Assembly: GCA_039968605.1 (NCBI GenBank)
Contig: JBDVPM010000008.1
Location: 1,240,001-1,304,000, forward strand
DNA from: Alteripontixanthobacter sp.
GTDB lineage: Bacteria; Pseudomonadota; Alphaproteobacteria; Sphingomonadales; Sphingomonadaceae
Length of the DNA: 64,000 nucleotides
Direction of reading: 5' to 3'
Below are positions 44,153 to 53,695 of the stretch, in pieces. Within the stretch, counting starts at the first letter, position 1. Each line of letters starts with the position of its first letter. The notes beneath the pieces are model-generated. The model did no database searches. It saw only the letters and a program-made list of their open reading frames with translations, and was not told the DNA's origin. Both the position numbers and the translations under genes were made by a program.

Positions 44153-45444
44153 GCCGCCAGGTTAAGATCGCTCTCGCCATTCTGGTCGGGGCAGTTGTCG
44201 TCGCGGCGATCATGCTGCTGTTTCGCCCGCAAGCCGAACAGGAGGAACGGCTAGCACAAGCCCCCTTGGTCGAGACCGTTCCGCTTGTTGCATCGTCGGG
44301 CGCGCTGGAAATCCTCGCAACGGGCGTGGTCGAGCCACGCGAACAAACCACCATCGCGGCGGAGATCAGCGGGCGCGTGGTCTATGTAAATCCGGCCTTC
44401 GTGGAGGGCAGTTCGGTTAGTGCAGGCGCGCCGCTTATCCGGCTGGAAGCGGCGGATTACCGCAACAGCGTGCGCAGCGCCCGCGCCGATGTGGAAGCGC
44501 AGCGTGTGGCCGTTCTGCAGGCGCAGGAAGAAGTGCGGATCGCTGAAAACGAAATCGCCCGCTTCGACAATCGCCAGTCAGGCGGAGCGAACGATGCCTT
44601 TGCGCAGGCGATCGACGATAGCGACTATGCATCTCGCATATTGCCGCCGCGCGGCATGGAACCATCGCCTGCCAATACGGCAGCGCGGGCCGAGCAGACT
44701 GGCGCGCTGGCCACGCGTGAGCCGCAATTACGCTCCGCCCAAGCCGCGCGCGAACGGGCGGCCGCCAACCTCGCCGATGCCCAGCTTGCCCTGGGGCGCA
44801 CGACGATCCGCGCACCATTTGCAGGAGCGGTAGCATCGGAAAGCGTCGCGCGAGGGGCCATCGTTCAACCCGGACAAGCGCTCGGGACATTGGTTGCAAA
44901 CGATTCCTATGAAGTGCGCGTGTCGCTGAACGAGGCGGATGCGGCGCTCATTCCCGGCCTCCTTTTAGGCGGCTCGCGCATACCCGCTACGGTCTATGCC
45001 GATTTTGCCGGGGTTCGCTACGCCTGGGACGCGCTGGTCGTGCGCGCCGATCCTTCGCGCAATGCGGAAACGCGGTTAATAGAAGCCTTCGTCCGCGTCC
45101 CATCGCCAGGCCGCGCAGGTCGTCCGGTAACCGCCGAGGGCGAGACTATCGAAGATGCAGCGGCCGGCCCGCCCTTGCTGCTCGGATCGTTCGTTCAAGT
45201 CGGTATCGCGGGTGCGCCGGTGGAGCGTTATGTTTCGATCGAGGTCGACCATTTGCGGCCCGGCAACGTCATCTACCTCGCGCGCGATGGCAAGCTCACC
45301 ATCGTGCCCGTCCGCGTGTTGCAGCGCACCGATGATCGCGCGATCGTGACCGGCTCGTTCCTCCAGCAGGGCGGACGGCTGATCACGGGCAATGTCCGCG
45401 CGCCCGTCGACGGTATGGCGGTCCGCACGGCGAGCGGCCAGTGA
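44149..45444 (+). CDS. RND efflux periplasmic adaptor (HlyD/MFP)
   Basis: 431 aa. N-terminal membrane segment (about 5-24), lipoyl half-motifs EPREQTTIAAEISGRVVYV and LALGRTTIRAPFAGAVASES around a coiled coil, then beta-barrel VNDSYEVRVSLNEADAAL-like region and membrane-proximal domain. TTG start at 44149 overlapping the upstream stop, and GTGA overlap with the pump gene. Confidence 0.92.
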   Translation: MSRQVKIALAILVGAVVVAAIMLLFRPQAEQEERLAQAPLVETVPLVASSGALEILATGVVEPREQTTIAAEISGRVVYVNPAFVEGSSVSAGAPLIRLEAADYRNSVRSARADVEAQRVAVLQAQEEVRIAENEIARFDNRQSGGANDAFAQAIDDSDYASRILPPRGMEPSPANTAARAEQTGALATREPQLRSAQAARERAAANLADAQLALGRTTIRAPFAGAVASESVARGAIVQPGQALGTLVANDSYEVRVSLNEADAALIPGLLLGGSRIPATVYADFAGVRYAWDALVVRADPSRNAETRLIEAFVRVPSPGRAGRPVTAEGETIEDAAAGPPLLLGSFVQVGIAGAPVERYVSIEVDHLRPGNVIYLARDGKLTIVPVRVLQRTDDRAIVTGSFLQQGGRLITGNVRAPVDGMAVRTASGQ

Positions 45445-48400
45445 CCGACATGCCCAGCCCCGGCGGTCCAGCGCCCGAAAGCTTGCCCGAACGCGAACCT
45501 GCGCGCGACCGGCGCGGAGTGATCGCCTATATGGCGCGCAATGGCGTCGCCGCGAATTTGTTGATGGCCGCGATGCTGATCGCCGGCATCTTCTCCTATC
45601 GCACCATCGTGCAGGAGGTTTTCGCCGAAAGCAGCCTCGATACAATCTCCGTCAGCGTCGCCTATCCCGGCGCCACGCCCGAGGAAATCGAGGAGTCGAT
45701 CGTTCGGCGAATCGAGGAAGCGGTCGAGGCCGTGGAAGGGGTGAAGGACATCACCTCCACCGCATCCGAAGGCATCGGCAATGTCAGCGTAGAGCTGGAA
45801 CTGGGCACATCGATGGCGCGCGCGCTGGACGATGTGAAGGCGGAGATCGACCAGATCCAGACCTTCCCCGACGATGCCGAAGAACCCGATGTTCGCGAGC
45901 TGACCACCCGGCAATCGGTGCTGCGCGTGGCGATCTATGGCGACGCGCCGGAGCGCACGCTGAAGGAAATCGCCTATCGCCTGGAAGACGACCTGGCCGC
46001 CCTTTCCGAAGTCAGCTTTGTCGAGACAAGCGCGGTTCGCGATTACGAGGTGTTCGTGGAGGTTCCGCAAGGCCAGCTGGAATCGCTCGGCCTGTCGCTC
46101 AGCGATATCTCCCGCATCGTCGGCGCGAACAGCCTCGATACGCCTGCCGGTACGATCGAAACCGAAAGCGAAGAAGTGCGCGTTCGCACGATCGGGCAAA
46201 ATTACGTTCAGCAGGAATTCGAGGATATCGTCGTCCTCGCCCGGCCCGATGGCGGCACGGTACGCCTGCGCGATATCGCCACAGTCCGCGACGGGTTCGA
46301 GGATGCCGATCTCGTCGCTCGCTTCAACGGTCAACCGGTCGCCTTCGTCGATGTCTACCGCACCAGCGACGAGCGTGTGCTGGACATTGCCGAGGCGGTG
46401 AAGCTGCATCTGGACCAGGAATTCGGCCCCAGCCTTCCGGGCGAAATCTCATACGCCGTGTGGGATGACGATTCGGAACTACTGAACGACCGGCTCGGGC
46501 TGCTGATCAAGAATGCAGTCATCGGGCTGATCCTGGTGCTGGTCGCGCTGACGCTATTCCTCGACATAAGGCTGGCTGCGTGGACGGCGGTGGGGATCGG
46601 CGTGACCTTTGTCGGCGCCATCGCGATCCTCGAGCTGTTCGGATCGAGCATCAACATGTTCTCCCTGTTCGGCTTCATCCTCGCCCTGGGGCTGGTGGTG
46701 GACGATGCCGTGGTGGTGGGCGAGAATATCTATGCCGAGCGTGAAAGCGGTCGTTCCGGGCTTGGCGCCTCCATCGCCGGCACGCAGCGCGTGGTCGTTC
46801 CGGTGATTTTCGCCGTCGCCACTACCGTCGCGGCATTCTCTCCCCTTTTCGCGGTCGGCGGCGCAATCGGCAACCTGCTATCGGATATTCCGGTGGTGGT
46901 GGTTGCGGTGCTGATCCTGTCGTTGGTCGAGGCGATGCTGATCCTGCCGCACCATCTCAGCCATTTGCCCGCCCATGGCGAAATCGCAAAGAACCGCATC
47001 ACGCGCTATTTCAACCGGGTGCAAGGCGCGGTGGATGAACGCTTTCGCGCTTTCGTGGACGGGCCGCTGGACAAGGCTCTACGCTTCGCCGTGTCGATGC
47101 CGCTGGTGGTCGTGGCCGGCGGGGTCGCGCTGCTGATACTGTTCGCCGCCGCAGTCCCCGCAGGCTTGCTGAAGGTTGCGTTCTTCCCTGACATCGAAGG
47201 CGATTCCGTGGTTGCATCGCTGGAATTGCCCGCAGGCACGCCGATTTCAGAAACCGAGGCGATAACCTTGCGGATCGAGCAAGCTGCGACGCGCGCACTG
47301 GAGCGGCTGATAGACGAAAATGGCGGCGTCGACCCGCTGGAGGCAAGCTACACGACCATTGGCCTGGGTCCGCAGGCAGGCGGACCGGGAGGCGGCTCGG
47401 CAACCCTCCAGCCAAACCTGGCCGCCGTGCAATACAACCTCGTCTCCAGCGACGAACGCGAAGTATCCGCGCTGCGCATGGAGGAAATCTGGCGCGAGGA
47501 AATGGGGCCGGTTCCCGAAGCGAACTCTTTCTCCATCAATTCCAGCCTGGTCGGTTTCGGCGCTCCCGTCGCCGTGCGCCTGTCGCATCCCGACGAGACG
47601 GTGCTGGACGAGGCGAGCGACCGGGTCATGGGCGAGATCGAGCGCATCTCCGGCGTATTCGATCTGGAGAGCGACCAGGATGCCGGCATGCAGGAAATCG
47701 AGCTGCGCCTGAAGCCCGCTGCCCGCACCCTCGGCATCGACTTGCAGAACCTGGCCTTGCAAGTGCGCGCCGCATTCTTCGGATCCGAGGCCTTGCGTGT
47801 CCAGCGCGGGCGGGAGGATGTTCGGGTCTATGTGACCCTGCCCGAAGAACAACGCAACTCCATCGCCGATATCGAGAATTTCCGCGTCACAGTACCGGGC
47901 GGACAAGTGCCGGTCGCGCAGCTTGCCGATGTGTCTTTCGGCGAAGCGCCTTCGGTTATCCGGCGTGATAATGGCCGCCGCGTCACCAATCTGACCGCCG
48001 ATGTCGACACACAAGTGATCACGGGGCAGGAGGTCGCCGCGCTGTTGGAGCAGGACGTTTTCCCGCAGATCCGTGCGGATTATCCCGGCCTGATCGTGGA
48101 ATTCGGCGGTGAGCAGGAGGAGCAGCAGGAAAGTTTCGGTGATCTCGGCGCGGCGTTCGGCCTCGCCCTGATAGCCATCTACGCTCTGCTGGCGATCCCG
48201 TTCAAATCCTACATCCAGCCGTTTATCATCATGGCCGCGATCCCCTTCGGCATTATCGGCGCGCTCATAGGTCACATGCTGCTGGGTATTCCGCTGGGCA
48301 TTCTGTCGATGTTCGGGATTATCGCCCTGTCTGGTGTGATCATCAACGGATCGCTGGTGATGATCGACTTCATGAACGAAAATCTCGCAAAGGGCATGGC

Positions 48401-48710
48401 GCCCGACCGCGCGATAGTCGATGCGGCAAAATCGCGCTTCCGGCCGATCATGCTCACCGGGATCACGACATTCCTAGGTGTGGCTCCGATCACCTTCGAG
48501 ACGAGCCTGCAGGCACAGTTCCTCATTCCCATGTCCGCCAGCCTCGGCTTCGGCGTGCTGTTCGGCACGATCATCCTGCAACTGATGATCCCCGCGCTCG
48601 CGGTTCTCCAGATGCGCGCGCTGGCGCGGATCAGGAAATGGCGTAGCGACAGGGAGGACGAAGCCTCCGATGAGCGCGCTGCCGAGGATATTTCCGAAAT
48701 GCCCGCCTGA
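45441..48710 (+). CDS. RND-family multidrug efflux transporter
   Basis: 1089 aa inner-membrane proton antiporter. 12-helix layout with two large periplasmic loops. The helix-4 motif GLVVDDAVVVGENIYAE carries the proton-relay Asp pair. The hydrophobic N terminus NLLMAAMLIAGIFSYRTIVQ and the C-terminal half FGIIALSGVIINGSLVMIDF are typical of the AcrB-like HAE family in its broad sense. Substrate unknown. Last gene of the operon; a terminator overlaps its stop. Confidence 0.94.
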   Translation: MTDMPSPGGPAPESLPEREPARDRRGVIAYMARNGVAANLLMAAMLIAGIFSYRTIVQEVFAESSLDTISVSVAYPGATPEEIEESIVRRIEEAVEAVEGVKDITSTASEGIGNVSVELELGTSMARALDDVKAEIDQIQTFPDDAEEPDVRELTTRQSVLRVAIYGDAPERTLKEIAYRLEDDLAALSEVSFVETSAVRDYEVFVEVPQGQLESLGLSLSDISRIVGANSLDTPAGTIETESEEVRVRTIGQNYVQQEFEDIVVLARPDGGTVRLRDIATVRDGFEDADLVARFNGQPVAFVDVYRTSDERVLDIAEAVKLHLDQEFGPSLPGEISYAVWDDDSELLNDRLGLLIKNAVIGLILVLVALTLFLDIRLAAWTAVGIGVTFVGAIAILELFGSSINMFSLFGFILALGLVVDDAVVVGENIYAERESGRSGLGASIAGTQRVVVPVIFAVATTVAAFSPLFAVGGAIGNLLSDIPVVVVAVLILSLVEAMLILPHHLSHLPAHGEIAKNRITRYFNRVQGAVDERFRAFVDGPLDKALRFAVSMPLVVVAGGVALLILFAAAVPAGLLKVAFFPDIEGDSVVASLELPAGTPISETEAITLRIEQAATRALERLIDENGGVDPLEASYTTIGLGPQAGGPGGGSATLQPNLAAVQYNLVSSDEREVSALRMEEIWREEMGPVPEANSFSINSSLVGFGAPVAVRLSHPDETVLDEASDRVMGEIERISGVFDLESDQDAGMQEIELRLKPAARTLGIDLQNLALQVRAAFFGSEALRVQRGREDVRVYVTLPEEQRNSIADIENFRVTVPGGQVPVAQLADVSFGEAPSVIRRDNGRRVTNLTADVDTQVITGQEVAALLEQDVFPQIRADYPGLIVEFGGEQEEQQESFGDLGAAFGLALIAIYALLAIPFKSYIQPFIIMAAIPFGIIGALIGHMLLGIPLGILSMFGIIALSGVIINGSLVMIDFMNENLAKGMAPDRAIVDAAKSRFRPIMLTGITTFLGVAPITFETSLQAQFLIPMSASLGFGVLFGTIILQLMIPALAVLQMRALARIRKWRSDREDEASDERAAEDISEMPA

Positions 48711-48725
48711 CGCGCAGGCGTTTTT
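48704..48725 (+). terminator. Rho-independent terminator overlapping the RND stop codon
   Basis: CGCCTG (48704-48709), loop ACGCG, CAGGCG (48715-48720), then five T. The stop TGA lies inside the hairpin. The region to 48892 carries no supported gene. Confidence 0.7.
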
Positions 48726-48892
48726 GCAGGTTCAACACCAGAACCGAAGGATAGCGCGGTAACAAATGGCGGGGGACTGTCCCGCTTCGGGTCTGTAGCG
48801 GCCCCACAGCAAGGCTGCCCCTTGCGCGGAAGGGGAAAGATGCGGATTGCGGGTCATCCCTCCAGCCTGCCGCAACAAGGTCTCTTGCTCCA

Positions 48893-50392
48893 GTGTTACC
48901 GCCATCCGATCCAGTACGAATGCTATTCGAGCAATTGCGGCAGGACGGCGTGCGTATCGGCGTCTACAAGAATACCGCGCAGATCGAGGCGGGATTGCGC
49001 GGAGAGACCGATCTCGACCTGCTGGCCGCGCGCGATGATGCGGATGCGATGCGCCGGACCCTGCGGCAATGCGGCGGCGTCCCAGCCCAGCCGGGGCGCT
49101 TCCATGATAATACAGGCGCGAACCGGGAGGACTGGTTTGTGCCCTTGGGCGATTGCCGCTTCCTCCATCTCGATATCGCCATCGGGATCACGATCGGACC
49201 GAAATATCGCAAGCGCTACAGGGTCTTTGACTTTGAAGACGTGCGGGATTGGCAAACTTTGCAGGCGGCAGACGGGGTTCGACTGTCCTGCGTATCCCCG
49301 CAGGACGAGCTGAGGATTGCGCTGTTACGCTCTGTGTTCCAGCCAAGTCCCGTCAACCAGATCGAGCAAGCTGGCGAGGACGATGCTGCCTTGCAACCTT
49401 TGCTTTACCGCATTGGCGTGGAACAGTTTTCCTGCAAGCCAGTCGCCACTCCCTCCGGCCCTTCCCTCACTGAAAGCTGCCGGCGCAAAATGCGCAAAGC
49501 GGTGCGGCGGCAGGCGAGTAGCCTGAGCGGCAACAATGCAATTGCCGACTGGTCGGTCCACACTTGGCGGCGGGCTCTCAATGCGCTTAGCGCCAGAATG
49601 ACGGCCATACGCACGGGTAGCAGCCGGACCCGCCGATCGCTGCAGCCGCAGGGGATGATCGCGGCGTTGATCGGTCCCGACGGGGTGGGCAAATCCACGC
49701 AGGCTGCCCGGCTGCAGGCGATATTCGGGCGCAAGTTTCGCTGCGTCTCGGTTTATCTCGGCTCGAACGACGGCAGCTGGACGCAGCTGCGCAGGCGTAT
49801 CGGCGGCAAGGTTGCGCGCAAGAAAAGCAGCATTATCGAGGGGCCTTCGAAGCAAGGACCGAGCGGCAAGTCCTCCAACGGACGGAGCTGGGCTCATGCG
49901 ACCGGATCGGCGGTCTGGCGGCTGCTGGTCGCCATCCAGCGGCTGACCAATTTGCACCGCGCGCGGCGGCTGGCTGCCTACGGAGCGTTGGTCATTTGCG
50001 ACCGGTGGCCGCAAACCATCGCGCCGGGAATGCTGGATGGACCCGCCCTGCCGCCGCCCGCCAACCGGCGGCTGGCTCGCCTGATCTCCCGGGCGGAGCA
50101 TGCGCTCTATCGCCGGATGGAGCGTTATTCCCCCGACCTGTCCATCCATCTGGATTGCGACTTCGCGACCTCCTATGCGCGCAAGCCCGGAGACATAGAG
50201 GAAGCGGATTTCGAAAAGCGGCTCGATCTGATGCAGCAGATGAGACAGCGTGCTGCCGGGGACGATGCGGCGGGAGCGTCCATAATCGCGGTGGTCGATG
50301 CGCGGCAGGAACTGGATGAAGTCAGCGCAGATTTGTGCCGTCATATCTGGGCCGCCCTGTCGCGCAATGCCGCTGGGGAGGAACCCTCGTGA
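48893..50392 (+). CDS. Nucleotidyltransferase-like/thymidylate-kinase-like fusion
   Basis: 499 aa from GTG 48893 (ATG 48920 possible). The N-terminal 150 residues resemble a nucleotidyltransferase fold, RIGVYKNTAQIEAGLRGETD followed by LDLLAARDD, with the paired acidic residues of Pol-beta-like enzymes. After a basic linker the C-terminal half has the P-loop MIAALIGPDGVGKSTQAARL and a DR motif (VICDRW), like dTMP kinase and related polysaccharide-cluster kinases. No known partner. It overlaps the next gene by GTGA and lies at the head of the exopolysaccharide cluster. Function unknown beyond nucleotide handling. Confidence 0.65.
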   Translation: MLPPSDPVRMLFEQLRQDGVRIGVYKNTAQIEAGLRGETDLDLLAARDDADAMRRTLRQCGGVPAQPGRFHDNTGANREDWFVPLGDCRFLHLDIAIGITIGPKYRKRYRVFDFEDVRDWQTLQAADGVRLSCVSPQDELRIALLRSVFQPSPVNQIEQAGEDDAALQPLLYRIGVEQFSCKPVATPSGPSLTESCRRKMRKAVRRQASSLSGNNAIADWSVHTWRRALNALSARMTAIRTGSSRTRRSLQPQGMIAALIGPDGVGKSTQAARLQAIFGRKFRCVSVYLGSNDGSWTQLRRRIGGKVARKKSSIIEGPSKQGPSGKSSNGRSWAHATGSAVWRLLVAIQRLTNLHRARRLAAYGALVICDRWPQTIAPGMLDGPALPPPANRRLARLISRAEHALYRRMERYSPDLSIHLDCDFATSYARKPGDIEEADFEKRLDLMQQMRQRAAGDDAAGASIIAVVDARQELDEVSADLCRHIWAALSRNAAGEEPS

Positions 50393-51699
50393 ACCGGCCG
50401 GAAACGGACGAGGCGCTGGTCAGAGCAGCGAAGCGCACCAATCGCTCCACTGCCCGCGATGACGTTCCACCAGTGGTCGTCGAGTTGTTCGGCCTGCCCG
50501 GCGCGGGCAAATCCACCATTTGCGCCGGTATCGATCCTGCATTGGTCGATATCACGCGCAGCCAGATCACCGGCGCCTGGAACAACCGCTCACTCGCCGG
50601 GCGGGCGCTGGTTGGCCTGCAATCGCTTGGCGATATTGCGTGGCTGCGATCGGTCCTGCGCTTCGTGCGCGAGAAGCCTCTATCCGAGCGAGAAAGCTGG
50701 CGGCGTCTCGCTCGTTTGATCGGGATGAAGCACCGCCTGCGCACGCATGGCGGGGTGGTGCTGCTGGATCAAGGCGTGCTGCAGGCGCTTTGGTCGATCT
50801 TTTATACCGAGGACGAGTTCGACACCGATCTGCAGCATCTCTCGGGCGTCTTGCGCTCCTTTTACGACGGGATCGACGCGCATATCGTCGCCGTGCAGGT
50901 ACCGCCGGACATTGCCGCGAGCCGTGTCGATAGCCGCAGCACCGGCACCAGCCGCCTGGACCGATTGAGCGAAGACCGGGTTCTGGCAGAGTTGGAGCAA
51001 GTGGGCGAACTGTCGCAGTCGATCCTGCGCGCCGCGCGGGCGGCCGGGCTGCGCCTCACGCTGCTGGATGGAACGCAGGGGGTCGCCGAGCTGGTTGCCC
51101 AGCTGGAGGCTATTCTAGCAGAAACGCGGAGCGAAGCTCGACCCGCCGCTCGCCCGGTCGGCGGACAGCGTATCTCTGTGGTGGGGAGCACCGGCAGCGG
51201 CAAGACCTATCTGGCGCGCCAGCTTTCCGAGATTCTCGGCTTGCCGCATCAGGAACTCGACTGTTTGCGGCAGGGAATCCGGGACGACGAAAGCACCGAT
51301 CGTGATTTTGCCAGCCGCGTCGAGACGCTGGCCGCGCAAGATCGCTGGGTGATCGATGGACATTATCGCGGAGTGCGCCATCATGTCTGGCAACGCGCCG
51401 ATCTCGTGGTCCATCTCGATTATTCACCGCTCATCATCGCCAGCCGGTTGCTGCGGCGCTTCAAGGCCAAGCGGCGTACGCAAAGCGAAAAATCCGGGCC
51501 CGGCGGCAAGGTTGCGACGGCCAGCTGGTCACGCCGGTTTGCGCGGTTTTCCAAGACGATCAGCGAACGACGCGAATATACGCGGATATTGAACGGGCCG
51601 GATTACCGCGATCTGCAAGTGCTCAAGCTGAAAAACCCCGCCGAGGCGCGGCAATGGTGCGAAGAGCTTGCCCGGATGCGAGGCGAAGCCGGAACCTGA
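50389..51699 (+). CDS. Dual P-loop kinase-like protein
   Basis: 436 aa from GTG 50389, overlapping the upstream stop. Two nucleotide-binding domains in tandem: Walker A VVVELFGLPGAGKSTICAGI near the N terminus and RISVVGSTGSGKTYLARQLS near 265. The second has an adenylate-kinase-like continuation (WVIDGHYRGVRHHVWQRADL) and ends with an Arg/Lys-rich lid. Likely small-molecule or peptide-linked kinases. Paired with the preceding fusion gene, which suggests a joint role in modifying an exported glycan. Inference. Confidence 0.62.
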   Translation: MNRPETDEALVRAAKRTNRSTARDDVPPVVVELFGLPGAGKSTICAGIDPALVDITRSQITGAWNNRSLAGRALVGLQSLGDIAWLRSVLRFVREKPLSERESWRRLARLIGMKHRLRTHGGVVLLDQGVLQALWSIFYTEDEFDTDLQHLSGVLRSFYDGIDAHIVAVQVPPDIAASRVDSRSTGTSRLDRLSEDRVLAELEQVGELSQSILRAARAAGLRLTLLDGTQGVAELVAQLEAILAETRSEARPAARPVGGQRISVVGSTGSGKTYLARQLSEILGLPHQELDCLRQGIRDDESTDRDFASRVETLAAQDRWVIDGHYRGVRHHVWQRADLVVHLDYSPLIIASRLLRRFKAKRRTQSEKSGPGGKVATASWSRRFARFSKTISERREYTRILNGPDYRDLQVLKLKNPAEARQWCEELARMRGEAGT

Positions 51700-51977
51700 C
51701 CGCGCTTATCATCCGACCGCCCTATTTGCCTGCTCGTTGCAGAGAGACATTCCGCGCTACGCACCGCCATGTCGGTAAAACGATTAGGCAAACGAAACGC
51801 GCGCAGACCGCTCCAAATTCGGACAGCGAGGCATCGGACGCTGTAACTATTCTGTAATGAACCCTATAGGCCGCTTCCTCACATCCCCCCCGGGGCCTTC
51901 GCCAATTCTTCAAGTCGGCGAAGGCGCCAGAAACGTCCCTCCCCGCTGGGACGCAACACGAAGACGGCTAAACAAAT

Positions 51978-52877
51978 ATGCTTAACGCCGATGGATATGA
52001 TGACGACGCTTTCGTGCTGAAAGAATCCGAACAAATCCATGATCCTGCGGACGAATATGTCATAATTCGCGCTGCGGAGGACTATGAGCGGGAAACGACT
52101 GCGTTCCTGTGTGAATATGCGCAAAGCGAACCCGCGCAGATTTCCCTGCCCGAACGGCGGGCGATACGCGGCAATGGCAATTCCCGTTACATCCGCCTGC
52201 TGGGCAAGGACGAGATCCCCGAGCTCATTACCAACCAGAAGCACTGGCGCATGAAGGAGCCAACGGCGCTGACGGGCTTTATCAAGCGAGCAATGGATAT
52301 CGCAGGCGCTGCCGCGGGGCTGATCCTGTCTGCACCTTTGTTCCTGATCATCGGCCTGTGCCTGGCTTTCCAGCGTGGTCCGATCCTGTTTGCGCAGACC
52401 CGTATCGGCAAGAATGGCAAGCAATTCCAGTGCTATAAATTCCGCACCATGCATGTCGGCGCGCAGTCCCGGCTGGGAGCCGTGCTGGCAACCGACGCGG
52501 CGATGCGGGCGGAATGGGTTAGGCATCGCAAGCTTGCCATCGATCCGCGCATTACCGGTATCGGCCGCCTGCTCCGCAAGACCAGCCTGGATGAATTACC
52601 GCAGCTTTTCAACGTTTTGAAAGGCGATATGAGCCTGGTCGGCCCGCGCCCGATCCTGCCCAACGAGATGCACAAATATCGCGGATATATCGGTTATTAT
52701 CTTTCGGTTAAGCCCGCGCTAACCGGTTTGTGGCAGATCAATGGCCGCAACAACACGACCTATAACCGCCGGATAGCGCTCGATATGACTTATGTGAGAA
52801 AAAACTCGGTCCTTCTCGATATCGCTATTCTTGTGCGAACGGTGCCGGTCCTGCTGCGCACCGATGGGGCGTATTGA
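51978..52877 (+). CDS. Exopolysaccharide priming sugar transferase (polyprenyl-phosphate hexose-1-P transferase)
   Basis: 299 aa. The N-terminal cytoplasmic part of about 100 residues is of unknown fold and acidic. Then one membrane helix FIKRAMDIAGAAAGLILSAP and the family catalytic core GPILFAQTRIGKNGKQFQCY, KFRTMHVGAQ, KTSLDELPQLFNVLKGDMSL, VGPRPILPNE and TGLWQINGRN. Transfers the first sugar phosphate to undecaprenyl phosphate. The 51700-51977 gap upstream probably carries the cluster promoter; no sites are obvious. Confidence 0.9.
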   Translation: MLNADGYDDDAFVLKESEQIHDPADEYVIIRAAEDYERETTAFLCEYAQSEPAQISLPERRAIRGNGNSRYIRLLGKDEIPELITNQKHWRMKEPTALTGFIKRAMDIAGAAAGLILSAPLFLIIGLCLAFQRGPILFAQTRIGKNGKQFQCYKFRTMHVGAQSRLGAVLATDAAMRAEWVRHRKLAIDPRITGIGRLLRKTSLDELPQLFNVLKGDMSLVGPRPILPNEMHKYRGYIGYYLSVKPALTGLWQINGRNNTTYNRRIALDMTYVRKNSVLLDIAILVRTVPVLLRTDGAY

Positions 52878-52959
52878 AGCCGAACTGTAATCAGGAAAGT
52901 GCAGCCCGCTCCGCAACCACACGGCAAAGGCGGCGCAGATGGGCAGCAAGGAAGCAACC

Positions 52960-53643
52960 ATGTGGAAGATGAAAATTCTACCCGCGATCTGCATCGCCGG
53001 TTGCCTCGCCCTAGCCGGTTGCAACGTGCCCAGCGACCTGCCGCAAGGCGGTATGGCCTATGGCGTGATCCCGCCCGAAGAAGCGGTTGCAGGTCAGGCG
53101 CAGTACCGTCTGGGGCCGCAAGACACGCTTAGCATCAACGTTTTTCGTGAACCGGAAGTCAGCGTGGAGGCGGTACAGATCGATCCTGCCGGGAATATCG
53201 ATTTGCCGCTGATCGGCCCGATCCGCGCCGAAGGCTATTCGCCCGCACAGCTTTCGGGCGTGATCGAACAGGCGCTGACTCGCTATGTGCGCAATCCGCA
53301 GGTGGCAGTCTCGCTCACCCAGATCGGTCAGACCATCGCGGTCGAAGGGCTGGTCGGTCAGCCGGGTCTGTATCCGGTTCCGGGTCGCCTGTCGCTGATC
53401 GAGGCGCTGGCGCTGGCGGGCAGCCCGACCGAATTTGCCGATACCGACCGTATTTTCGTGTTCCGCGAGATCGATGGACGCCGTGCGGGTGCGCGCTTCG
53501 ATATCCGCCGGATCCGTGCCGGGCTGGACCCGGACCCGCTGATCCTGCCGGGAGACCGGATCGCGGTTGGCGAAAATACGCTGGGCCGGGCTTGGCAGAA
53601 TTACCTGTCCGCGCCGATCTTCAACGTGTTCCGGGCATTCTGA
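52960..53643 (+). CDS. Polysaccharide export outer-membrane lipoprotein (Wza-like)
   Basis: 227 aa from ATG 52960 (AAGGAAG 7 bases before). Lipobox CLALAGCNVPSDL, then the Poly_export motif YRLGPQDTLSINVFREPEVS and SLBB domain GQTIAVEGLVGQPGLYPVPG. Shorter than E. coli Wza, in line with alphaproteobacterial homologues that have a single SLBB repeat. Forms the outer-membrane exit channel. Followed directly by the Wzc-like gene. Confidence 0.88.
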   Translation: MWKMKILPAICIAGCLALAGCNVPSDLPQGGMAYGVIPPEEAVAGQAQYRLGPQDTLSINVFREPEVSVEAVQIDPAGNIDLPLIGPIRAEGYSPAQLSGVIEQALTRYVRNPQVAVSLTQIGQTIAVEGLVGQPGLYPVPGRLSLIEALALAGSPTEFADTDRIFVFREIDGRRAGARFDIRRIRAGLDPDPLILPGDRIAVGENTLGRAWQNYLSAPIFNVFRAF

Positions 53644-53695
53644 TCATGCTGCGCAACCGGCAATCCAGCCGCCGCGCGAGAGCGGAACGCGCACG

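Noticed and set aside
48822-49313. Alternative-frame ORF at the head of the kinase gene
   Set aside because: The overlapping frame with the nucleotidyltransferase and P-loop motifs is clearly the coding one.
51887-51898. C/G-rich palindrome upstream of the sugar transferase considered as a terminator
   Set aside because: No T-run follows and the stem is only four to five bases of simple CCCC/GGGG.
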